64,000 bases of DNA, taken from assembly GCA_900547105.1 (NCBI GenBank), contig URFL01000008.1:40551-104550 (forward strand), given 5' to 3'. Positions 57,895 through 64,000 of this stretch are shown in pieces; within the stretch, counting starts at the first letter, position 1, and the number at the start of each line of letters is the position of its first letter. Both the position numbers and the translations under genes were made by a program. The stretch comes from an uncultured Oscillospiraceae bacterium. Its GTDB lineage: Bacteria; Bacillota; Clostridia; Oscillospirales; Acutalibacteraceae. Under the pieces are notes generated by a model. That model did not search any database. It worked only from the letters and a program-made list of their open reading frames with translations, and had not been told where the DNA came from.

Positions 57895-58392
57895 ATGCTA
57901 TGCCAAAACTGTGGGAAGAACAATGCCACTACCTTTATTCAAAAGACGGTCAACGGAAAGACGACCACCATGCATCTGTGCGCTGATTGCGCTGCCAACC
58001 AAGGAATTTCTCTTTGGAACGACTTTGGGCTGGAAGACTTTTGGGGCAGCTTGTTTGCTGAACCGGCTGCGCGTGCCGTCGCCGACACCGTTCGCTGCGA
58101 GGGCTGCGGACATAGCTTCCGTGAGATCGCTTCGTCTGGTCGAGCCGGTTGTCCCACCTGTTATACCACCTTTTACGATCGGTTGCTGCCCTCTGTGGAA
58201 CGCATCCACGGCAAAGCCAAACATGTTGGTAAAACGCCGTCCGGTGCCGGTGTGCAGGCGCGCAAGGAAAGCGAACTGGCACAGCTGAAGCAACAGCTGA
58301 ACGACAGTGTTGCTAAACAAGAATACGAAAAATGCGCACAGCTGCGTGATCGCATTCGTGAACTGGAAAGCAAGGAAGGAGACGAGAAATAA
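57895..58392 (+). CDS. mcsA: McsA, activator of the protein arginine kinase (UVR-domain protein)
   Basis: A 165-residue protein with paired zinc-binding cysteines: C-Q-N-C at residue 3, C-A-D-C near 33, then C-E-G-C-G and C-P-T-C near residues 70-90. A C-terminal UVR helix pair has D-S-V-A-K-Q-E-Y-E-K-C-A-Q-L-R-D-R-I-R-E-L-E. It activates McsB and modulates CtsR. GGAGG lies 9 bases before the chosen ATG. The stop overlaps the mcsB start by one base. Confidence 0.94.
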   Translation: MLCQNCGKNNATTFIQKTVNGKTTTMHLCADCAANQGISLWNDFGLEDFWGSLFAEPAARAVADTVRCEGCGHSFREIASSGRAGCPTCYTTFYDRLLPSVERIHGKAKHVGKTPSGAGVQARKESELAQLKQQLNDSVAKQEYEKCAQLRDRIRELESKEGDEK

Positions 58393-59432
58393 TGGCTGCC
58401 AATACTGAACGCAAATGGTACCAATTGAACGGTCGCGAAGGCGATGTGGTTATCAGCACGCGTATCCGCTTGGCGCGAAATTTGGCCGGTCATCCGTTTC
58501 CTGCCAGTATGACCGACGACCAACGCCGCGAGGTCTGTGCGCTGGTTAAAGATGCCGTGCAATCGCGCTGCGCCCATGCCGGTGAGTTTTCATATATGGA
58601 TATGGAGCAGATGCCACAGCGGGAAGCGCTGTCGATGGTGGAGCGCCATCTGATCAGTCCGGATTTTGCCAAAGGACAGGCCGGCAGCGCATTGCTGTTG
58701 ACCAAGGACGAAAGCATCAGCTTGATGGTGTGTGAGGAAGACCATGTGCGGCTGCAGGTCATGCGCCCCGGTTTGATGCTGGACGAAGCGTATGACCAGG
58801 CGGATATGCTGGATACAGCGCTGGATGAGCAGTTGCACTTTGCCTTTGATGACCGACTGGGGTATCTGACCCAATGCCCAACCAACCTCGGCACCGGTAT
58901 GCGTGCATCGCTGATGCTGCATCTGCCGGCGTTGGAGGAAAAAGGCGTGCTGAACCAACTGGCGAAGACGGTATCTAAGCTGGGGCTGACCATCCGCGGT
59001 ATGTACGGGGAGGGGAGTGGTTCCAAAGGAGCCATTTACCAGCTGTCCAACCAGGTCACGCTGGGCATCTCTGAGCAAGCGGCGTTGGATAATTTGAAAG
59101 GCATTGCGGATCAGATCATCCGTGAAGAGCGTAACGCGCGCAAAACACTGTGCGAGGATATACGCTTTCAAGATCGTGTGTGGCGCTCGTTTGGCATTTT
59201 GTCCAATGCCCGCACGCTGTCTAACGATGAAGCCATGGCGTTGATTTCCAACGTGCTGGTAGGGGTATCCTCCGGACTAATGTCTTCGCCGACATTGGAA
59301 GATATCCACACCCTGATCAACGATATGCAGCCGGCAACCTTAATGGTGGCGGCCGGCGAAAATTTAGATCCCGATAAGCGGGACGTTTTACGCGCAAACT
59401 TGGCGCGATCCGTTTTTAGAAAGGGAGAATGA
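58392..59432 (+). CDS. mcsB: Protein arginine kinase McsB
   Basis: A 346-residue guanidino kinase homologue that phosphorylates arginines and so tags proteins for ClpCP. I-S-T-R-I-R-L-A-R-N-L near residue 23 and the C-P-T-N-L-G-T-G-M-R-A-S loop near residue 160 (phosphagen-kinase active site with conserved Cys) are intact. C-terminal E-D-I-R-F-Q-D-R-V-W-R-S-F-G-I-L fits the family. It is coupled to mcsA, and clpC follows after 3 bases. Confidence 0.95.
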   Translation: MAANTERKWYQLNGREGDVVISTRIRLARNLAGHPFPASMTDDQRREVCALVKDAVQSRCAHAGEFSYMDMEQMPQREALSMVERHLISPDFAKGQAGSALLLTKDESISLMVCEEDHVRLQVMRPGLMLDEAYDQADMLDTALDEQLHFAFDDRLGYLTQCPTNLGTGMRASLMLHLPALEEKGVLNQLAKTVSKLGLTIRGMYGEGSGSKGAIYQLSNQVTLGISEQAALDNLKGIADQIIREERNARKTLCEDIRFQDRVWRSFGILSNARTLSNDEAMALISNVLVGVSSGLMSSPTLEDIHTLINDMQPATLMVAAGENLDPDKRDVLRANLARSVFRKGE

Positions 59433-59435
59433 TGT

Positions 59436-61946
59436 ATGTATAGATTCAAAGGATTTACCGAAAAAGCCAATACGGCGCTGAATTTGGCGCTGCAATCGGC
59501 CGAAGAATTCGGCCATACCTACATCGGATCCGAGCACATTGTGCTGGGATTGCTGAAGGAAGGTACCGGTGTTGCCGCATCGGTACTGGAAGAGCGAGGT
59601 ATCACCGCGGATGATTATCAAGCAAAGTTGCTGGAAGCGGAATCCAGTGGGTCTTATTGCCATCTGACCCCCGATGATTTCACTCCGCGTGCCTGTCAGA
59701 TTATGCAGACGGCATTGGTAGAGGCCTCGTCCATGCAGCATGGCTATGTCGGCACAGAACATCTGTTGCTGGCGGCGTTGCGCGATACCGGCAGTGTGGC
59801 TGTGCGGCTGCTGGTGGCTATGGGCATCAACCCGGAGGACATCTACAACGATATTATTAAGGCATTGGGCAAAGTCGAGGAGTCCGGCTCGTCCGCTGGT
59901 CGTAGTGCGGCGGGCGGTAATGCGACGGCTGCCGGTGGTAAAGGTGGTAAAACGCCGGTTTTGGATCAATTCGGCAAGGATTTGACCGAAGTGGCGAAAT
60001 CCGGCAAGCTGGATCCGGTAATCGGTCGTTCCAAAGAGATCGAGCGGGTGATCCAGATTCTGTCTAGGCGCACTAAAAACAATCCCTGCCTGATTGGTGA
60101 ACCCGGTGTTGGTAAAACCGCTATTGCCGAGGGCTTGGCGCAAAAGATTGCAGCCAACGAAGTGCCGGAGCTACTGAAAAACAAGCGTGTTATTGCGTTG
60201 GATATGGGCGGTATGGTGGCCGGTACCAAATACCGTGGTGACTTTGAAGAGCGTATCAAAAACGCCATTGATGAAGTCGTTGCTGCGAAAGATATCATCC
60301 TCTTTATTGATGAGATTCATACATTGGTGGGTGCCGGTGCGGCGGAGGGCTCTGTCGATGCTGCCAACATTCTGAAACCTTTTTTGGCGCGTGGCGAGTT
60401 GCAGGTCATTGGTGCCACAACGCTGGAAGAATACCGCAAATACATTGAAAAGGATGCAGCGTTGGAGCGTCGGTTCCATCCGGTAACGGTAGGGGAGCCG
60501 ACTCCGGAAGAGGCACTGCAAATTCTGCGCGGACTGCGTCCGAAATACGCAGCGCACCACAATGTGGAAATCACCGATGAAGCATTGGAAGCCGCGGTTT
60601 CCATGTCGTCGCGCTATATTGCCGACCGGTATCTGCCGGATAAAGCCATCGACTTGATGGATGAAGCGGCGTCTAAGGTGCGCCTGAAAGCGTACACGCC
60701 GCCGACAGATTTGAAAGAGCTGGAGGACGAAATCAAGCGGTTGGCGGAGGAAAAAGAATCCGCTGTCAACGAGCAGGATTTTGAACGCGCCGCCCGTCTG
60801 CGTGACCAGGAAAAAGAAGAGCAAAAGAAACTGGAAGAGCAGAAAGCGGAATGGCAAAGCAAGAACGCCGGTGTCAGCGGTAAAGTGACCAAGCAGGAAA
60901 TTGCTGAGGTTGTTTCCAGCTGGACGGGTGTGCCGGTGGTACAGTTGACCGAGGAAGAAAGCCAGCGTCTGCTGAAGATGGAAGATGTGCTGCATAAACG
61001 CATCGTCGGTCAGGATGAAGCGGTGTCGGCGGTTGCCAAAGCTATTCGCCGCGGTCGTGTGGGCTTGAAAGATCCCAAGCGCCCCATCGGTTCCTTTATC
61101 TTCCTGGGACCGACAGGCGTTGGTAAAACCGAGCTGTGCAAGGCGTTGGCCGAAGCCATGTTCGGCGATGAAAACGCGATGATCCGTTTGGATATGTCCG
61201 AATATATGGAGAAACACACAGTTTCTCGCTTGGTTGGGTCGCCTCCCGGATATGTCGGTTACGACGAGGGCGGTCAGTTGACCGAAAAGATTCGCCGCAA
61301 ACCGTATTCGGTGCTGCTGTTCGATGAAATTGAGAAAGCACACCCGGATGTGTTCAATCTGTTGCTGCAAATTTTGGATGATGGCGTTTTGACCGATGCG
61401 CAGGGGAGAAAGGTGGACTTTAAGAACACCGTTATCATTATGACTTCCAACATCGGCGCACGGCTGATCACCACCGATAAACCCAAGCTGGGATTTGCCG
61501 GAGCGGCACAGGATACCGATACACCGGAAAGCTATGAGCAGATTCGCGAAAGCGTGTTGGGCGAGCTGAAAAAATCGTTCCGTCCGGAATTTCTAAACCG
61601 TGTGGATGACATCGTGGTGTTCCATCAGTTGACGCAGACGGATATTGAAAATATCGCTCGTCGGATGGTCGCTTCTCTGGATAAGCGTATGACCGGTATG
61701 GATATGCATCTGCAGGTTACCGATGCCGCTATCGCGGAACTGGCCAAGGATGGCTTCGATCCAGTATACGGTGCGCGTCCGCTACGCCGTACCATCCAGT
61801 CGCGTGTGGAAGATCCGCTGGCAGAGGCTATGCTGGAAGGTCGTTTCCATGCCAACGACACGATCGTTGTGGATTGGCAGGATAACGCTTTCGCGTTTAA
61901 CAAAGCCGGCGAACCGGACAGCAAACCGGACGAAAAAGCCGAATAA
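59436..61946 (+). CDS. clpC: ATP-dependent unfoldase ClpC
   Basis: An 836-residue Hsp100 protein, partner of ClpP. Two N-terminal repeats (residues 3-145; F-T-E-K-A-N-T-A-L, and H-T-Y-I-G-S-E-H) bind substrates. AAA-1 has G-E-P-G-V-G-K-T-A near residue 223. A UVR-type coiled-coil middle domain (about 430-475) contacts McsA-type adaptors. AAA-2 has G-P-T-G-V-G-K-T-E near residue 558. The C-terminal small domain has R-P-E-F-L-N-R-V-D. It ends the operon with a strong terminator. clpP is not in this window. Confidence 0.96.
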   Translation: MYRFKGFTEKANTALNLALQSAEEFGHTYIGSEHIVLGLLKEGTGVAASVLEERGITADDYQAKLLEAESSGSYCHLTPDDFTPRACQIMQTALVEASSMQHGYVGTEHLLLAALRDTGSVAVRLLVAMGINPEDIYNDIIKALGKVEESGSSAGRSAAGGNATAAGGKGGKTPVLDQFGKDLTEVAKSGKLDPVIGRSKEIERVIQILSRRTKNNPCLIGEPGVGKTAIAEGLAQKIAANEVPELLKNKRVIALDMGGMVAGTKYRGDFEERIKNAIDEVVAAKDIILFIDEIHTLVGAGAAEGSVDAANILKPFLARGELQVIGATTLEEYRKYIEKDAALERRFHPVTVGEPTPEEALQILRGLRPKYAAHHNVEITDEALEAAVSMSSRYIADRYLPDKAIDLMDEAASKVRLKAYTPPTDLKELEDEIKRLAEEKESAVNEQDFERAARLRDQEKEEQKKLEEQKAEWQSKNAGVSGKVTKQEIAEVVSSWTGVPVVQLTEEESQRLLKMEDVLHKRIVGQDEAVSAVAKAIRRGRVGLKDPKRPIGSFIFLGPTGVGKTELCKALAEAMFGDENAMIRLDMSEYMEKHTVSRLVGSPPGYVGYDEGGQLTEKIRRKPYSVLLFDEIEKAHPDVFNLLLQILDDGVLTDAQGRKVDFKNTVIIMTSNIGARLITTDKPKLGFAGAAQDTDTPESYEQIRESVLGELKKSFRPEFLNRVDDIVVFHQLTQTDIENIARRMVASLDKRMTGMDMHLQVTDAAIAELAKDGFDPVYGARPLRRTIQSRVEDPLAEAMLEGRFHANDTIVVDWQDNAFAFNKAGEPDSKPDEKAE

Positions 61947-61957
61947 TGCTTCCTAGA

Positions 61958-61993
61958 AAATCCCGCTGCTCGATATGGGCAGCGGGATTTTTG
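61958..61993 (+). terminator. clpC terminator
   Basis: A 12-bp stem (61958-61969 with 61979-61990), 9-base loop, followed by TTTTTG. Confidence 0.88.
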
Positions 61994-62151
61994 TCAAAGT
62001 TTCATACAATTGCAAAAACAAATCGTTCAAACAGACGAATTTGGGGAAATCTTAAAATTTATCCCAAAACTGTGTAATATTTTTCCTTGTTCGAAGGTTT
62101 TATTGGTAGAGGGTTTTTCTTCAAACCAAATAGAAGGGAATGTGTTTTGAA

Positions 62152-62403
62152 TTGTTGCATACACGAAATCAGGTGTATCGCATTGTGGAACGACAAGACG
62201 GCATGCGGCGCTGTTTTGATGTGGAGATGCGGTATTATCATCACCATCAGCGACAGGAGATTATACAGTACGCACACGACGTATCTTCCAACATACGTGC
62301 ACTAAAGAAATTGGTCAACACTATGAACCGGGAAAATCTATCGCCGGAGCATTTCTTCGATGTGATCGAAGATTTCTGTCAGGACAGCGAACGAATATTG
62401 TAA
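62152..62403 (+). CDS. Small uncharacterised protein (DUF6514-like)
   Basis: About 83 residues. It starts near Y-R-I-V-E-R-Q-D-G and has D-V-E-M-R-Y-Y, A-H-D-V-S-S-N and the C-terminal L-V-N-T-M-N-R-E-N-L-S-P-E-H-F-F-D-V-I-E-D-F. The last block resembles small Ruminococcaceae proteins that I associate with DUF6514; the match is from memory. The start is uncertain: TTG 62152, 13 bases after GAAGGG, or an ATG at 62140 that is too close to that site. Function unknown. Confidence 0.55.
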   Translation: MLHTRNQVYRIVERQDGMRRCFDVEMRYYHHHQRQEIIQYAHDVSSNIRALKKLVNTMNRENLSPEHFFDVIEDFCQDSERIL

Positions 62404-62539
62404 CACAGCATTACTCGCTGCTGTCAGGGCGCCTTGACCACCATCACCCAATGAAACAAAAAGCCAACATCCCCAAACATCCAGCGCCTGGTGCTGCGCG
62501 GGGATATGTTATATTACAATTTGAAATTTTCTTGTGTCT

Positions 62540-62567
62540 ACTATACAAAATAAATGTTTTGTATAGT
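62540..62567. other. 28-bp dif-like palindrome, candidate recombination site
   Basis: Two 11-bp arms, ACTATACAAAA (62540-62550) and TTTTGTATAGT (62557-62567), are exact reverse complements around the 6-base centre TAAATG. This 11-6-11 layout is that of Xer dif sites. The right arm shares 8 of 11 bases with the Bacillus dif XerD arm TTATGTAAACT. It lies 115 bases upstream of a tyrosine recombinase gene. The palindrome extends 2 bp further on each side. An operator is the alternative. Confidence 0.5.
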
Positions 62568-62594
62568 AGAGGGGAGGCGAAATCGAAAAATTGG

Positions 62595-62656
62595 TTGACA
62601 AATACACCGGTGGCGCGGTATCCTTTACTTATGTTTTGTATAGTTGCTGTTATAAT
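62595..62656 (+). promoter_or_regulatory. Promoter region of the recombinase with a third arm copy
   Basis: TTGACA (62595-62600) with a weak TATCCT (62619-62624) 18 bases later, and a separate TATAAT (62651-62656). A third exact TTTTGTATAGT lies at 62634-62644, between these elements, so a protein bound there could block transcription. Confidence 0.5.
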
Positions 62657-62682
62657 AATATAAGCTTATAAAGGAAATCGAT

Positions 62683-63690
62683 ATGAACAAACAGTATTTA
62701 GCCGAATCGCCGCCGGTGCTGAAAGAATTTCTGGGATATATGGAAACAGTTAAGGGGCGTTCATCACAAACGGTCGATGAATACTTTACAGATTTGCGTA
62801 CATTTTTTCGCTACATCAAACGCACGCGCGGTTTGGTGGCTGACGATCTGCCGGATGACCAGATCGATATTCGTGACATCGACATACCATTGATTGAATC
62901 CATTACCTTGATGGATGTCTACGAATATATGAACTATGCTAAAAACGAACGCTCCAACAATAATACGACACGCGCCCGCAAAACAACCTCCTTACGCGTC
63001 TTTTTTCGACATCTCACGGAATATACCCATCAGCTGGAACATAACCCCATTCAGAATCTCGATAGTCCCAAACTAAAAAAATCCTTGCCGAAATATTTAA
63101 CCATTGACCAAAGCCGTCAATTGCTGGATGCCGTCAAAGGTGAATTTGCCGAACGTGATTATTGTATGCTTACATTATTGCTTAATTGTGGACTGCGGCG
63201 CGCCGAACTGGCCGGCATCAATTCATCCGATATTCAGCCAGACCATACATTGCGCGTACACGGCAAAGGCAATAAGGAACGGCTGCTGTATTTGAACGAT
63301 TCCTGTTGGGATGCTATTGAACAATATCGCAAGGTACGCCCGGCACCAGATCGATCCGATCCGGATGCCTTTTTCCTGAGTCGGTTAAAGAAACGCATCA
63401 GCTTGCAAGGCGTACATTATGTGGTAAAAGGATATCTGAAGCAGGTGGACGGTGCAGAAAGCTATTCCACCCATAAGCTGCGTCACACAGCTGCCACACT
63501 TATGTATCAAAATGGCGGCGATGTGCGCGTCCTGCAGCAGGTTCTGGGACACGAAAATTTAGGAACGACCCAAATTTATACGCATGTATCGAATCAGCAA
63601 GTGCATGATGTGATGGACTCTAATCCGCTATCCAAAGTAAAGCGAAAATCATCAACCAAAAAGAGTGAAGATAAAAAGACCACCGATTGA
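62683..63690 (+). CDS. Tyrosine recombinase, XerC/XerD-like
   Basis: A 335-residue site-specific recombinase. SAM-like N-terminal DNA-binding domain about residues 8-120 with a longer-than-usual linker region; the catalytic domain follows. The active-site set is complete: Arg in C-G-L-R-R-A-E-L, Lys in G-K-G-N-K-E-R, H-K-L-R-H (His and Arg), His in L-G-H-E-N-L-G, and the nucleophile Tyr in I-Y-T-H-V. A basic tail ends the protein. It could resolve chromosome dimers; the length and adjacent dif-like site also suggest a single-recombinase system. A plasmid or island integrase is less likely. Confidence 0.88.
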   Translation: MNKQYLAESPPVLKEFLGYMETVKGRSSQTVDEYFTDLRTFFRYIKRTRGLVADDLPDDQIDIRDIDIPLIESITLMDVYEYMNYAKNERSNNNTTRARKTTSLRVFFRHLTEYTHQLEHNPIQNLDSPKLKKSLPKYLTIDQSRQLLDAVKGEFAERDYCMLTLLLNCGLRRAELAGINSSDIQPDHTLRVHGKGNKERLLYLNDSCWDAIEQYRKVRPAPDRSDPDAFFLSRLKKRISLQGVHYVVKGYLKQVDGAESYSTHKLRHTAATLMYQNGGDVRVLQQVLGHENLGTTQIYTHVSNQQVHDVMDSNPLSKVKRKSSTKKSEDKKTTD

Positions 63691-63702
63691 TTCTGAAGTG
63701 AT

Positions 63703-63743
63703 AAAATAATGGTAGACACGAAAGTGCCTACCATTATTTTTAT
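63703..63743 (+). terminator. Recombinase gene terminator
   Basis: A 13-bp outer stem (63703-63715 with 63728-63740) and a 3-bp inner stem with a GAAA tetraloop, one mismatch between them, ending in TTTTT. Confidence 0.85.
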
Positions 63744-63814
63744 GGCTCTTTAGAGAGAAACAATCCCCCAGTTCAACTGGGGGTCAAAAAAAGAAACTTT
63801 AGTATGAGGAAGAG

Positions 63815-63876
63815 AAAAACCTCCTGTGATAAAATGATGATGGTCTGGCAACCGCATCAAAACACAGGAGGTTTTT
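63815..63876 (+). promoter_or_regulatory. Hairpin sequestering the tnpA ribosome binding site
   Basis: AAAAACCTCCTGTG (63815-63828) is the exact reverse complement of CACAGGAGGTTTTT (63863-63876). The 3' arm holds AGGAGG, the tnpA ribosome site, and ends in T residues, so the same structure can stop incoming transcription and block translation. Both are known ways of keeping IS200 silent. Confidence 0.75.
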
Positions 63877-63879
63877 GTC

Positions 63880-64000
63880 ATGCAAGATGACGTACAAAGT
63901 TTATCACATAGCAAGTGGAGGTGCAAGTATCACATCGTATTTGCACCGAAATACCGTAGGCAAGTCATATACGGAAAGATAAAAGCAGATGTGGGAAAAA
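63880..64000 (+). CDS. tnpA: IS200-family transposase TnpA (partial, N-terminus)
   Basis: The first about 40 codons of a transposase run off the window. S-H-S-K-W-R-C-K-Y-H-I-V-F-A-P-K-Y-R-R is the characteristic N-terminus of IS200 TnpA, a Y1 HUH single-strand transposase. The catalytic H-U-H and Tyr lie beyond the end. The ATG follows AGGAGG by 8 bases. Confidence 0.88.
   Translation, partial: MQDDVQSLSHSKWRCKYHIVFAPKYRRQVIYGKIKADVGK

Larger units (their letters stand above)
63765..64000 (+). mobile_element. IS200-type insertion sequence (left part, cut by window end)
   Basis: The stretch begins with the hairpin CCCCCAGTTCAACTGGGGG (63765-63783), as expected for the single-stranded end that IS200/IS605 transposases recognise; there are no terminal inverted repeats. 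A regulatory hairpin and the tnpA start follow. The exact left boundary and target site cannot be fixed without the right end. Confidence 0.75.

Noticed and set aside
1..64000. tRNA, rRNA, CRISPR arrays, prophage or integrative element modules
   Set aside because: No cloverleaf-like CCA ends, rRNA cores, regularly spaced repeats or phage structural genes were seen; the tyrosine recombinase alone does not indicate an island.

Overview
The window reads as a chromosome segment of a spore-forming, Gram-positive Clostridia-type bacterium, most likely from the Oscillospirales/Ruminococcaceae side of the class (my inference). It is moderately GC-rich and has a cysteine-type ribosomal protein L28. 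It carries CtsR-McsA-McsB-ClpC, RemA, a PASTA kinase with its PP2C phosphatase, MutS2, ScpA/ScpB and a T-box leader. The sporulation genes ytfJ and a 29-residue spoVM indicate endospore formation. A C-terminal fragment at the left edge looks like a dockerin, which would fit a fibre-degrading gut or rumen relative.

Layout. 1-6.4 kb: dockerin-like fragment, cca, an ECF sigma factor, a short winged-helix regulator, pncB, rpmB, and pyrB (fused to a PyrI-type zinc domain) followed by a flavin reductase. 6.4-13.2 kb: a branched-chain amino acid import operon (livJ, livHMGF), a cytidylate-kinase-like gene, and the branched-chain amino acid exporter azlCD. 13.2-16.3 kb: galM, then a glycolipid-type glycosyltransferase/acyltransferase pair on the minus strand. 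16.4-20.7 kb: the pst-phoU phosphate operon, whose PstS has its two lobes in circularly permuted order. 20.7-24.5 kb: mutS2 and a CPA2 antiporter (minus). 24.7-30.2 kb: site-2 protease, scpAB, DUF2953, ytfJ, a D,D-carboxypeptidase, a pseudouridine synthase and an unknown. 30.3-44.1 kb: a long housekeeping cluster in nearly the Bacillus subtilis order (yicC, remA, gmk, rpoZ, priA, def, fmt, rsmB, rlmN, prpC, prkC, rsgA, thiN, spoVM), lacking coaBC and rpe and gaining a zinc protease. 44.2-49.5 kb: a MarR-controlled heterodimeric ABC exporter and a second cytidylate-kinase-like gene. 49.5-52.7 kb (minus): a PASTA lipoprotein that copies the extracellular part of the kinase, and a large GLUG-repeat surface protein. 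52.7-55.9 kb (minus): a tryptophan-type ABC importer under a T-box with a UGG specifier. 56-57.2 kb: degV and a tiny cysteine-rich membrane protein. 57.3-62 kb: the ctsR-mcsA-mcsB-clpC stress operon with several CtsR-type operators. 62-64 kb: a small unknown, a tyrosine recombinase next to a 28-bp dif-like palindrome, and the start of an IS200-type element running off the right edge.

The most unusual items are the circularly permuted PstS, the 28-bp palindrome with dif geometry beside the recombinase, the stand-alone PASTA lipoprotein that shares the kinase's terminal ectodomain, the PyrB-PyrI zinc-domain fusion, and a hairpin that would hide the ribosome binding site just upstream of spoVM. 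No tRNA, rRNA, CRISPR array or prophage was seen.
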